A stretch of DNA of 64,000 bases, taken from contig NC_070562.1 of the NCBI RefSeq assembly GCF_026914185.1, positions 6,944,001 through 7,008,000 on the forward strand, written 5' to 3'. Positions 44,056 to 54,559 of this stretch are shown here, in pieces; within the stretch, counting starts at the first letter, position 1; every line of letters begins with the position of its first letter. A program made the position numbers and the translations under genes. The notes below the pieces were generated by a model, which was given only the letters and a program-made list of their open reading frames with translations, was not told where the DNA came from and made no database searches. This DNA is from Puccinia triticina (taxonomy: Eukaryota > Basidiomycota > Pucciniomycetes > Pucciniales > Pucciniaceae).

Positions 44056-45624
44056 ATGGCTCTAAATTTCGGCAGAGACGTCCGGTTACTCAGTCTCCTC
44101 ATGTTAATCGTCCTTGTCGGTATGCTCTCAGGCATGCAGTCGGAAGCATGGATGGGGCACCTTGGATGGGAAGAACGCGCGCCCGGCCTCAATGATATCT
44201 TTCAATACCCGGCCTCTGGTTCATCAATGGCCACGGCGGCTGGACAAGCTGATCACCATCAACCATTCTCGGCCGATCATGTCCACCCTTTTGGCCTTCC
44301 AGCCGGACCGTCAGCTCCCCACAGCTTATACCCCCTACCAGACTGTTATCCTTCCCAAACCACTGCTGAAGAGCGTCCCGCTGAATCCGAGGTTCATGGG
44401 TTGGACATGTCTTTTGCCTCCGACGTACTATTTGGACTACAGTTGGGGGAACCACAGGACCTCGAATCGCTGGATTACCTCCTAAAGCTTCTCCGAGACG
44501 GAACACCAGGCCCACATAGCCTCGCGGCGGTAGGGGTTTCGCAAGCAGATTCTGGTGTGCCGCAAGTATTGGATCGTCAAGTTCATACAACCGCAGGAGC
44601 TGGTCCGCCAGACATGCCCGCCGTCTCAGAGTACAAATTCCCGCCTTCCTCCGTTGCAACCTCCGGACCCAATCAAATGGTCCAGCCTGTGGTGAAAACC
44701 CTTAAACCTCAGACTCTTCGTGGTACTCGCAAGAGGAAGGAGCGGTCGGACAATGACCAATTGGAAAGTTTGGACATCCCACTTCCCTCCCGCGAAAACC
44801 AATGGCCCCAACTCTTTCGAATGACACCTGCGCAGGGAGGACTAGTGTTTCCTCAGGATTTCTTTGTACCTAATAATCCATCAAATCCGCTTGAAACTTG
44901 GGAAGTACGTTTGATCCGGACAAACATATCACAACACGGCTCACTCGTTATCCCCGAGGACAAATTTTTCATGTTCTATAAAAAATATATCGAGCTTAAC
45001 AAGTCACGCTCCGGCGTCATGGAAAAATCCTATTCCGCGAAAAGAAGGACTAGAATGGCGAAAAAAGTACGCAATTTTTTGCCTCACTGTAAACAATGGT
45101 ATCAGCATTGGTTCGATGAAACTGGGATAGACTTTGAAAAAAATCTCCTCCAACCTCACTTCCGCCATATCAAGCGCGTCGGGCTCTTCTTCCCCTTGTT
45201 CCTGTTTTATGTTGAGATGATAAGTTCGATTGTCCCGAGAGAAGAGAAGATCACCCTGGCGACTGAACTCGAAGGCGCCCAAGACTGCTTCAACATTTTG
45301 ACAACGGCCTTGATGCACCAGAGCTTGGGAAATTATCCACAGACCATTGCAGCCGCCGTCAAACGTCTTAGAGCAGAGCTTTGTGTTGATGGAGCCAAAG
45401 CAATTAATACTATCATCTGGACTTTTTTGGAGTTTTGGATGGTCACTTGCTGGAGGAAAGAAGTTTTCCATGACCCAGAATCGACCTCGGATGCTCTTTC
45501 ATCGAGGATCAAAGAATTCTTCAATAATGTCTTCTATCATTCCTATTCAGCTCAGCATCAAATGTACATTCATAGGATATATTCAGCTCATTATCAACCA
45601 CACATTTCTATGTTGAACATTTGA
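44056..45624 (+). CDS. Putative secreted protein of about 522 aa (candidate effector)
   Basis: Met at 44056 opens an N-terminal signal peptide: MALNFGRDVRLLSLL, a hydrophobic core LMLIVLVGMLSG, then a likely cleavage after QSEA. The middle is Pro/Ser-rich and low-complexity, with a basic patch RGTRKRKERS. The C-terminal half is ordered and helical (GGLVFPQDFFVPNN, EDKFFMFYKKYIEL, YPQTIAAAVKRLRAEL). No enzyme domain was recognised. A single-exon signal-peptide protein of unknown fold amid transposons fits rust candidate effectors, but that role is inferred. The last 25 residues (HSYSAQHQMYIHRIYSAHY) look repetitive and the true end may be altered by a downstream intron. Confidence 0.65.
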   Translation: MALNFGRDVRLLSLLMLIVLVGMLSGMQSEAWMGHLGWEERAPGLNDIFQYPASGSSMATAAGQADHHQPFSADHVHPFGLPAGPSAPHSLYPLPDCYPSQTTAEERPAESEVHGLDMSFASDVLFGLQLGEPQDLESLDYLLKLLRDGTPGPHSLAAVGVSQADSGVPQVLDRQVHTTAGAGPPDMPAVSEYKFPPSSVATSGPNQMVQPVVKTLKPQTLRGTRKRKERSDNDQLESLDIPLPSRENQWPQLFRMTPAQGGLVFPQDFFVPNNPSNPLETWEVRLIRTNISQHGSLVIPEDKFFMFYKKYIELNKSRSGVMEKSYSAKRRTRMAKKVRNFLPHCKQWYQHWFDETGIDFEKNLLQPHFRHIKRVGLFFPLFLFYVEMISSIVPREEKITLATELEGAQDCFNILTTALMHQSLGNYPQTIAAAVKRLRAELCVDGAKAINTIIWTFLEFWMVTCWRKEVFHDPESTSDALSSRIKEFFNNVFYHSYSAQHQMYIHRIYSAHYQPHISMLNI

Positions 45625-45954
45625 ACACCTGACAATCTAGGTATTATAGATCTATGGTGTGGTCATAATAGTATCCCAGCTTACTAAATCCACACAAACA
45701 TGGAAACCAAGACCATCCACACTGGGCGCTAAGTTTGCCTGGATTAGGGCACTTAGTTGGACCCCGCGTCCAGATTGGGTTGGATCAACCGGTGATCAAA
45801 TTGAACCCGTTTGGGTTGAAATGTAGACCCCCCTAATCCTGGGACCAATCACAAATTGAATATTCATCATGCTTGTAAGCATGAACTTTATGTGTTTAGG
45901 TGCCAAACACATAACATATAGGCACCTAAGCACATAACCTCCCACATGTTGGAC

Positions 45955-46709
45955 TGTGAGCCTGAGTCTCTATAGTGACAGCAGGACACAAGAAGAAGGA
46001 TATTTGGATTTCTTTGGATAAAGAAAATACAAATATAAGAGAGAGAGAGAGAAAGAGAGAGAGAAACTGAGCAGATTCAAGATAAGCAGATATTCAAGGT
46101 TATTCTGGTGGGTACTAGCTTCCACTGGCAATGCTACCTCCTTAAGGGAGTGCTGCCAAGCTGTGCTAGAGAGTGCAACAGGCTCCTCTCACCAAAGAAA
46201 TGTGGAGGGCTCCTGGATTAGACAAATTTAATCCAGCCACAATTTTTTAGCTTCCTTCTGGATAGTCAAGGTTCTTTAAAGGGAAACCTATGTGGTTTGT
46301 TTCTGACAAAAACCACAGAAAAAGAAGGATGTAATGAAGCAGAATCCTTTGATTGATGAAGTCAAGACAGGTGCAGACCTGTGATTAAAGATGGGGCAAA
46401 GGCCAGCAAAAAGAAAGAGAAATCAAGAGACACAGAGTTCTACCTCTGAGATAGTCAACGTTCAGTGATAGAGTAATACTTACTGTCAATATCCTAGGCG
46501 CCTGTGACGGTAGGTATACTGGGAGCGTGGTATCCTCTTTGGTGGTGATCCTGGGCTATCTGGGGGTGTGGTTCTGGGTGTCTGATTTCTGTCCATCCTC
46601 CTCAGGCAAGGGAGATCCTAACTTTGAAAATTTTCACAGTTTGCTTACATAATTACACATGTACAAGTGGTTGGCGCACCTGGTAGCGCTGCCACGTCAC
46701 AACTGCGCA
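45955..46709 (-). repeat. LTR-like repeat, copy 2
   Basis: Reverse-complement relative of 4249-5608 without the hAT insertion: TGTGAGCC at the left edge, a GAGAGAGA tract, TACTTACTGTCAATATCC, GGTGTGGTTCTGGGTG and CCACGTCACAACTG at the right edge. Ends TG and CA on its strand. No target duplication was found, so it may be truncated or old. Confidence 0.5.
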
Positions 46710-46724
46710 TGCGCGCCATAACTC

Positions 46725-46882
46725 TCATTGAGTCGCAGGACTCAATCATCATTCATTGAGTTGCGGGACTCAATCATAATTCATTGAGTTGTGGGACTCA
46801 ATCGTAATTCATTGAGTTGCGGGACTCATTGTAATTCATTGAGTCGTGGGACTCAATTGTAATTCATTGAGTTGCAGGAAAC
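46725..46882. repeat. Palindromic minisatellite (TTGAGT-ACTCAA), about five units
   Basis: Units of about 28 bp: CATTGAGTTGCGGGACTCAA then TCATAATT. Each unit holds an inverted repeat TTGAGT(C)...(G)ACTCAA around a GCGG-type loop. Loop bases vary more than stem bases. Confidence 0.75.
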
Positions 46883-46889
46883 CAATGGG

Positions 46890-48470
46890 AGGAACTTAGA
46901 GCTTGCAGATCATCTTTCATTTTAGAGTTATCATGCTCAAATAATTTGAGATGTAGAAAAGGCAGACTTTTAGGTTAGCTGCGCTGACTCAAGATGGGGC
47001 AGCAGAAGCGGATGACATTGGGGCGGACACGCCAGGTAGAGAATGGGGTTGGTGGCTAGTAAGAGGTCGTGGGAGAACAGGCGTTGGAAAGGTGCTAGGC
47101 TGGGAAGTGATGCATGCGGCTTTTCACAATTGCGGGAAAGGAAGGAAGCGGGCAACATTGGCTGGGAGAGGATTTATGCGGGTGGAGGGAGTGGAGGAAC
47201 AGGGACCTTTTGGGGGGCTTTTCTCTCACTTCTTCATCTATCATTCTAAGACTACTGATTTTATGTTATTATTGTAGTTAGAACTATACTGGCGGAGCTT
47301 CTGCAAATTGCTACATCATGGAGAGTTTTTACCACCCAACATTCTTATTTGATTGCAGAGTTTGCTGTGTGCAAGCAGAGTGGCTGATTCCTACGTAGAC
47401 CAGACAGACCATATCAGGCTCAAAGCGGAGCGCTGAAGAGGTTTGAACGTTGTGGGAACCCAGCGCCAATAACCATACAAACCCAAAGCTATCTAGAAAG
47501 GAGGTGGAGCACCACATCTTATCAGGCAACACACTTTTATTTTGACACTGGTCATGACTGGCCGTTATGAGGAGTGTTTTTTTAGTGGTGCTGTGTATAT
47601 ACATACTGGGGTGCAGGCAGTTGGCAGGCTAGTTAGAATTGTCTTAAAGAGGCTCTGTAGTGAATGGTAAATCTAGCAAGGCTTAGAGATTTACCTAAAG
47701 ATTATTTAGTTAAAGAGCCCTAAAGAGGGCACAGGGGTGGAAAATCTGCTACATACTCTGTAAATCTGTCTTAAAGAGCAGGTTTACAGAGACAGGGGTG
47801 GATGCTCTAATCTGGGCAATATACGACTTTTTTGCCTGAAATCTTATGAGACATCTGATCAGGCCCGCCAAAACTTGATCAGATGTCACAACAAGTTGCA
47901 TTATATCACACAGTTATATTGGCTCCAAATGGGGCCTAAGATCTAATTTTTGGGGTTCAAATTGTAAGAAGAAAAAGAAGAAGAAAACCTGCAACAGAAG
48001 GGCCAAAAAAGAAAATGCCCAAAGACCAAAAGCCCTATAGATTGGCCGAGGGGGTTAGCAGGGTGGGTTTGAGCCAAAAAAAACAGTGCCTAAACCCCAA
48101 AACTTTGTGGTGAGTTGGGTTGGGGCAGATTTGGAAATATGCTCCCCAAACCCAACTTGGGGCTTGTTGGTTTTGGGACAGGTTGCCTCAGGTTGGGGCT
48201 AGCCCTAGATTGTTGACCCCATTATAGAAAACTGGACAACTCATGTATTGGCAAACTTAGCAAAGTCCCTTGCCTGCCGGGGGGCGCGCAGTGAAGCGCC
48301 TCACACAAAGGGAGGGACTTATTGAACATTTTCCTCATTGTGTCTCTCTATATTAGTGATAGTCCCAATTGTAGTCCGCAGTCCGCATTCTGAACCCTAA
48401 GTAGTGTTGTTATTTAAGTTGTACCTACCGCTGTAAGTCCACCTTTTCTCAACACTCATATGGTTCATCA
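46890..48470. other. Repeat-derived, no gene supported
   Basis: Includes TAAAGAG / CTCTTTA-like words (47640-47800), a GTTGGG / CCCAAAC-rich segment resembling the word modules (48055-48215), and a diverged hairpin-repeat relative at 48283-48330. Short frames only. Confidence 0.35.
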
Positions 48471-48474
48471 TCTC

Positions 48475-48845
48475 ACAAATCTGCTTGACTCACCGTCCAT
48501 TTAGGTCTGTTTCCTTTCTTCTCTCTTTTGTTATTGCTATGTCCTCATGTATTGTCTTCTCTTAGGTTTGCATCCTCACTGTCTGTTGTCACTGCTTCTT
48601 AGATTGTGCCTAACATACACCTCATCATCAAAAGGTGTGCCTATCAAATTGAACACTCTGGTTCATCAACTCACAAATCTGCTTGACTCACTGTCCGTTT
48701 AGGTTTGCCTCCTCACTGTCCGTTGTCACTGCTTCTTAGCTTGTGCCTAACGTACACCTCATCATCAAAAGGTTTGCCTCCTCACTTTCTGTTGTCACTG
48801 CTGCTTAGCTGTGCCTAACATACACCTCACCATCAAAAGACTGCT
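48475..48845. repeat. Nested tandem repeat
   Basis: Repeats of CTCACAAATCTGCTTGACTC, GTTGTCACTGCTTCTTAG and CACCTCATCATCAAAAGG in the same order, two to three times with internal deletions. Confidence 0.65.
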
Positions 48846-48925
48846 TGTCTATTAGAACTTGCATGCAATCCCTATCTTTTGGCAGAGTCTTGGTCAAAAG
48901 AACTCAAACCTCTTGATTACCAGGA

Positions 48926-49035
48926 CTGACTGGTCATTGAGAGGGTTGAGCCCTCTTGATGCCCGGGATTGACTGGTCATTGAGAGGGTTGAGCCCTCTT
49001 GATGCCCGGGATTGACTGGTCATTGAGAGGACACA
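48926..49035. repeat. Short relative of the palindromic ACCGGT array
   Basis: About 2.5 copies of a 43-bp unit: GACTGGTCATTGAGAGGG, TTGAG, CCCTCTTGATGCCCGGGATT. GGTCAT.GAGAGG is shared with the 32228-33140 array, so the two are related although 16 kb apart. Confidence 0.7.
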
Positions 49036-49083
49036 TGTCAGCCTTAGAGTCAGCACTAGAGAATAACAGTTTGGACCCATTGC

Positions 49084-49200
49084 TAGGTACCGGGCACCGC
49101 CCGGCAGTGCCCGGTGCCTGTTTTTTTGTGAAAGGTGGGGGGGGGGGGGGGGGGGGGGGGGGGGGTACCCAGGTACCACTTGAGGTACCTGCTCAAGTGC
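49084..49200. repeat. GGTACC module, copy C, with a 29-base G run
   Basis: TAGGTACCGGGCACCGCCCG, GTGCCCGGTGCC, TTTTTTTGTGAAAGG, then G(29) at 49137-49165, and GGTACCCAGGTACC. The G run lies where other copies have the ACGGGTGCGG segment. Confidence 0.65.
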
Positions 49201-49238
49201 CTCCCAATGCAACTGGGGCTAGAGCCTGTGCCTAATAC

Positions 49239-49637
49239 AAGGGTGAAACACTGCGCTATGCGCTATTTTTCTCTATCTCCAAAAATGAAAACCAAGATGA
49301 AATAATTTTATGAATATTTTTTGATATTATTGCTCCTCCCACACTCAAGGAGCAAATCCAATTTTTCAGCTTCTGTTTACTGCACTTGGAAATCCCCAAA
49401 TACATGAAATAAGAGAGATTTAACGCTTTTTTTGGTGCAGCTTTCTTAATGCTTAAAATCTCTCTTAATTCATGTATTTGAGGATTCCCAAATGCAGTAA
49501 ACAGAAGCTGAAGAATTGGATTTGCTCTTGGGTGTGGGAGGAGCAATAATCCCAAAAAATATTCATAAAATTCTTTTATCTTGGTTTTCATTTTTGGAGA
49601 TAGAGAAAAATAGCGCATAGCGCAGTGTTTCACCCTT
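49239..49637. mobile_element. Mutator-type MITE/foldback with 9-bp target duplication
   Basis: Starts AAGGGTGAAACACTGCGC and ends with its reverse complement; arms are about 180 bp on each side of a short centre. It is flanked by GCCTAATAC on both sides (49230-49238, 49638-49646). A 9-bp duplication and long inverted arms are typical of Mutator-like elements. It encodes nothing. Confidence 0.85.
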
Positions 49638-49659
49638 GCCTAATACATTGCACCCAGCA

Positions 49660-50090
49660 AGCCGGACTTTGACCATCTTGCCAAGAGAAATTCACACCTC
49701 TTGGCAAGATGAATTTGTACCAGCTTGCCAAGAGGAAGGCATCCCTCCCCGCGAGCTGGACTTTGACCAGCTTGCCGGGATAAATCTACACCTCTCGGCA
49801 AGAAATCCATATTGCCAAGGGGTATGTCTCTTGGCGAGCTGGTCAAATTCCAGCTCGCCAAGAGGAATACACACCTCCTGGCGAGCTGAATTTTTACACC
49901 AGCTCGCCAAGAGGAATACACACCTCCTGGCAAGCTGAATTTTTACACCAGCTCGCCAAGGGTGTTCTTCCTGGTGAGCTAGTCAAATCCCACTCCGCCA
50001 AGAGGTGTGTATTCATCTAGGCGAGCTGGACTTTGGCCAGCTTTCCAAGAGGGATACCTCTTGGCAAGCTGGACTTTGGGGAATTTGTGT
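49660..50090. repeat. Palindromic AGCTTGCCAAGAGG array, about 430 bp
   Basis: CCAGCTTGCCAAGAGG (or CCAGCTCGCC...) alternates with its reverse complement CCTCTTGGCAAGCTGG. The spacer between GCTGG and CCAGC halves is about ACTTTGA, that between AAGAGG and CCTCTT about AATACACA. The layout is the same as the ACCGGT array with a different word. At least eight half-units. Confidence 0.8.
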
Positions 50091-50127
50091 CCCCAGTCCT
50101 GTATGCCAAGTAGGTGAGAAAAAGGCA

Positions 50128-50229
50128 CAAAGTACCACCAGTACCCGCCCCAAGTACCGCTGGTACCCACCAGGCGGTTCCAGGAGCGGTACTTGGTCCC
50201 TGCTTTGGGAAAAAAATGTACCCGGTCCC
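50128..50229. repeat. GGTACC module, copy D
   Basis: AGTACCGCTGGTACCCACC, AGGCGGTTCCAGGAGCGG, CTTTGGGAAAAAAATG, TACCCGGTCCCC. It directly abuts the end of the SNF2-like pseudogene, whose last readable residues are PQMNVG. Confidence 0.7.
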
Positions 50230-51925
50230 CAACGTTCATTTGTGGAATGAGAAATTTCTTCCAGATGAGTTCATTGTCCCACGGCGCAATCTGCAACGTC
50301 GTGATCAAACTTTGGAGATTGGTTAGGCAATTTCACACCGGTGTTCCTGTTAGACATAGTACAAAGCATGGCTTGAGTTGCTGAATATTTTGGGTCCGGT
50401 TTGCAGCTGGATTCCTCATCAGGCTGAAGTCAACAAAAATCAGTGTGATTTCTGAGCTTAGAAGGTTATCTTAACCACAAAACTCACTGAGCTTTGTCCA
50501 AAACAATCCTGTACCAGTACAGATTCAGTGATGCAATCATGAGCTGGTTTGGATGTAGCGTATTCCCACTCTCCCCAATCATCTCGTAAGTCGTAAGCAC
50601 CACCAAGGCCAATTGTAGGTCTTGCCGAGTCAGCTGTTTCCGACTGGGCCCATGAAAAACATGGTAAGTGATTGCTTCATTCCAAAAGTGGAGCCTGATG
50701 TGAAGCCCCTCTCGACATCGGGTCTCCACACGAAGGGTTACGAGATTACGTAACCCCCGCGCACCGTATACATAGTCTGAACCTCCGCTTCCCTAGTCCG
50801 GCAGAGAGCTTTTCCTCTCTCCCGGCTAGGTAAGCCTGATTCCAGTTTCATTCTTCCGCTAGTCTTCCTTATCTCCTGATATTGTATTTAGACTAACGAG
50901 AGAGCTTTTCCTCTCTCCCGGCTAGCTCGAGCAATTCAACACCCAGAGTTTGGACCTAGAAACTCTCCTGGCGTACCGCCCTCGTTCCCGTGTCCCACTT
51001 CTTAGTCACATCTCAGTGAGGGTCCACGTGACCCTTACACCTGATCTCATGCTCCCAGTTCGACAGTGTTGCCTGGGGGCAAATTACCAATGTAGCTGCA
51101 GATTGTGTAATCCAATCCTCCCATTGAAACTGCACGGCAAAATCCGCAGAAGCCAAGATGAACGTGAGGGATGTCAATTTCTTCCCCAACCCCATGTCGT
51201 CTGCAAGGATAGAGCCTTGGGACTGGGTTTTGGTTGAATTGTCCGGTGTGTTGATCCCAGCTTGAGCAGTAAAGCGGCGAAGCCACACATTTCCAGGATG
51301 ACGCCACAGTGCTAATTTCTGATCAACGGATGACTCATTTGTTCTGAGGAACTCCAGGGCAGTCAGTTGATGGGCTTTGAGCTTGGTACGGCATTGCTGA
51401 AGAGCTGTCGCCACCCCTGCATTGTTAGCTGTCATTGCGGCTTCAGCCGTGTCGGAAGCAAAGTGCGGGATGTCGAAGTATAAGCTTGGGTTGTAGTTCC
51501 GCAGTGGGGTCAGCTCCAAGTGTGCAGCCGCAAAAGCTGTTTTGATGTGCTGAATGTGTTCCAAACGGCTGAAAACGCAGCCCCCAAGCTGGGGTTGGAC
51601 CCCTCGTTGGATCACTACAAAGGCGTGTATCTTCATGAGACTCTGATCTTCGGCTGGAATGTTCTTACTTGTTACTGGAGCCGAACAGGATGATATTGGG
51701 CCAAGGAGTGGACCAAGCTGCTTGCTAGCTCCGGGGCTGAGATCTCCTATCCTGATCCGTCGGGTGCCATACACGTGGACTTGGGTGCGACCGCGCTGTA
51801 GGAAGCCCACCTGCGGGACCTCGCTGGCATCTGACAACCGGGAGGAGAAAATCGGCGCAATCAACTGCCCGAGACAGTAGGCGCTCATCTGGGCACAGGT
51901 CGGATTGGGTGTATCAGCTGTGGTT
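50230..51925 (-). pseudogene. SNF2-family (Rad5/Rad16-like) helicase pseudogene, split by a solo LTR
   Basis: Minus-strand exons start near 51925 after CCACAG. Motifs in order: LKAHQLTALEFL; Walker A region ADDMGLGKKLTSL (family GKT is GKK); LVICPQATLSNWEHEI at 51045; then the solo LTR; then HFWNEAITYHVFHGPSRKQL, LVVLTTYEMI and the DEAH box as LDKAH (near 50485, across an intron with GTGAGT); then CFVLCLTGTPV, stop, NCLTNLQSLI, and APWDNELIWKKFLIPQ. Lys in both ATP motifs, a stop and the LTR show it is dead. After PQMNVG it is cut off at a GGTACC module; the C-terminal helicase lobe is missing. In life such proteins remodel chromatin or act in DNA repair. Confidence 0.82.
50699..51039 (+). 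mobile_element. Solo LTR, copy 2 (341 bp), TSD CCTGA
   Basis: Begins TGTGAAGCCCCTC, ends GACCCTTACA, and is flanked by CCTGA (50694-50698, 51040-51044). It shares the duplicated GAGAGC...TCTCTCCCGGCTAG blocks with the LTR at 27091-27439. Removing it and one duplication rejoins the SNF2 frame exactly (EI-R-LHFWNEA), which confirms the boundaries. Confidence 0.9.
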
Positions 51926-54297
51926 GGAAGAGGGGATTAGAAAGCGCCGGGTTTTGTCGTTCTTGCTGTTGTGGAGAGTCTTGCGTGGGGTGGAATCTGT
52001 CACCAACCAGGTCGCTTACATCCCTAGCATGTGTTCTTTGTTTGTGCACTGATAAAGCATTCTCGGGCCAAACATTCATATGTACCCGGTGTGGGTTGCT
52101 TGATAAAGTTTGCAAAGCTGGACTTGGGAGCTCACATCTGTGGCACTTTCCCAAGCCTAAGGGTAACAAAATTTGCCGGACACGAGAGGGTTTGACCTGC
52201 CCTGAAACCGCCACACATGGTCAAGATTAAGTCTACTTGACTCAACTGCCTTAGAGCACTGAGAAGGCTTGACTCCCTCACTTCACAAGCCTGGCTCTGC
52301 TGGCTGATCTAACAATGTAGCTTTGCATCTACACACCCAGCTCAATTTCATCGGTAGGGCCAGCACACTTGGGTTGAAATATGCAGGTTCAGGGGACCTT
52401 CAAACCTCAGGGAGAGAAATCTCCTGCTTGGGCATCAGTCGTCACTCAGCCATGTGACCCAATTAATTCACCACTCGGTGCATCAGTCACCTTTGAGGAG
52501 GAAATCCCCGGTAGAGCAAAAATGTCAGCCGCCAACATGCACCACGGAGAGCAGAGTTTGACCTGCAGGTTCTTGTAGCAGTGATAAGACTCACTCCAGC
52601 ACTATGTCAGGAGCCTCTAGGGCAGTTGAAAAAATCAGGTCCACTGTTTGGGTGGGAATGCACAAATCACAACCTAAAGGGTATTACTATGGGTAACTAA
52701 TTTGGACTACTTCAAAGATCTGGCCTGGTAATTTTGCTTGGAAGTTGTCTACAGGGGCTGACTCCTGGTCCACTTCCTACTCCAGATGTTGCTGACACTG
52801 CGCATGCAGAGGAAACATTGATTCAGGAGGTGCATAAAGCTGCCAAAAACACTCCCAAAGAATGGGGAAATTCCTCATCCCCAGTGTCTCAATCCCAATT
52901 TTCAACTCAACAGCAATCCGGCTCATCAGTTGCTGCAGTTTAATCACTTTGGCTAAATGGCTTCCAAGGACAGACATGTGGCACAGCAAAGCAAGAATTT
53001 TTGGCTGGATTAACAGGTGAAGGGCAAGAGGCATTACATGTAAAATGTAGATGGAGACGCTAAACATTGCCTCAATAGGACACATGCATGAGTTCAGACT
53101 GGCATAATTATCAATTCATCATCACATGCTTCCTGGAGTTGGTAATGAGTTGGGAATGATGGTAGTAATCCTTGCTGCTGAACCCAGGACTGAGATCAGA
53201 CTGACATCAGACCATTGGAATGATAAAGTTAGGGTCTGGCACTCTCTGGAGAGTGCCACACATTCCCCCCTGGTGAACCATGTAAGATTACAGGAATAGC
53301 AACAAGGCTGGGGTAACTTCTGTTGACACTATGTCTTTTGAGTGTCAAAGTCAGAAGCCCGGAAACCAGAGAGAAAGGGGGAAAATGAGGGGGAGTCTTG
53401 CCAGATGTGGTTCAAAGGTGGGTACTGCAGAAAAAAGGAGGATAGCCAATAATTGTTTTCCTTTGTAATAAACTAGTATAAGTAGAAATACAATAATATC
53501 ATGCTTGCTGGTGATGCTGATCAAAAGTTTAAAATGAGGAAAATAAGCATAAGTAAAAAAGAACAAGTGGAATTTCAACAACTTCCAAATGGAACATTAT
53601 AAGGGGAAGGTCTTTTGCAAGGTGTAAGAAGAGTTTTGAGATTTTTAGCCAGTAAGATATTTGTTGGTGTAAGGGTTTAGAACTGATTAAGGTGTACAAA
53701 GCTGGCTTACGCCCTTGCATGCAAAAGTCATAAAATCATGAAGAAAATTCTTTGTATATATGAGATCTTGCAAGTATGATTATGTCATCCCACTGGAAAA
53801 GGTGTACAATTCTATGATTTCTGCATGCATGAACCAACTCTGAACACCTTAAACTTATAGATGGGCAGGGAAATAAGGGTGGTTCTGGTGGTGAAGCCAA
53901 TGAGTGAATTAGGCTTAGTTGTGCTGGGTGAAGATTTATATAAGAGGAATGATTGTACTGAGCAAAAAGAATCAAGGCTTGGTGAGGATGGTGAGTCTCT
54001 TAAATTGTAGAGTTATTTACCTGTACCTTATTACCAGTACTTTTGCAAGTACTCAGACCAGGAAAAATAAATTGTCCCTGGACTACAGGTGACATCAGCC
54101 TAAGTCCACTGAGCTACCCACCAGTTGCACAGTTGGCCGCATGTACAGCCCCCTGTAGGAAACAAATGGGCCATTGTAGCCTAGTTGTGGTAGTGCCAGA
54201 ACTGGTAAAAAAGTGACAGCCATTGTTGCTTGATGTCACCTGATGTCTGGTGACAATCAATTTTTCCTGGTGTAATTTTCTTCACTCTTTATATAAT
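51926..54297. other. No gene supported; possible N-terminal SNF2 remnants at the left
   Basis: A minus-strand frame at 51885-52214 may contain intron and leader of the SNF2-like pseudogene. The rest is AT-rich, with a hairpin at 53236-53259 (GGCACTCTC..GAGAGTGCC) and another at about 53321-53347 (TTGACACT..AGTGTCAA). No element boundaries were identified. Confidence 0.35.
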
Positions 54298-54300
54298 CTA

Positions 54301-54461
54301 GGCCCCGTTTGGCTGCCGCGTTATACGACATAAATGGTCAAATTTATGACGCCGCGACCCAAAGTTTGCCCCCCGCTTCCACCAAAACTTTGAGACCCCC
54401 GGGGGTCGCGCGTCATAAATTCGACCATTTATGTCGTATAACGCGGCAGCCAAACGGGGCC
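54301..54461. mobile_element. MITE with 58-60-bp inverted arms, TSD CTA
   Basis: Starts GGCCCCGTTTGGCTGCCGCG and ends with the reverse complement. The arms match for almost 60 bp with very few differences, and CTA flanks both sides (54298-54300, 54462-54464). The 3-bp duplication and GGCCCCGTTTGG-type end suggest PIF/Harbinger. It is 161 bp, and its arm identity implies recent mobility. Confidence 0.82.
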
Positions 54462-54465
54462 CTAC

Positions 54466-54559
54466 CTATTAGAATCTAATATTCATAACGTACAGCCCTT
54501 ATGCATTTTGTTACTTATTAGAATCTAATATTCATAATGTACAGCCCTTATGCATTTTG
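54466..54559. repeat. Two-copy tandem duplication, about 47-bp unit
   Basis: TTAGAATCTAATATTCATAA, then GTACAGCCCTTATGCATTTTGT, repeated with a single C/T difference. It lies directly right of the MITE. Confidence 0.8.

Noticed and set aside
45757..45845. Small hAT-like MITE (CCTGGATTAGGG...CCCTAATCCTGG)
   Set aside because: A short inverted repeat is present, but no matching 8-bp duplication could be found.
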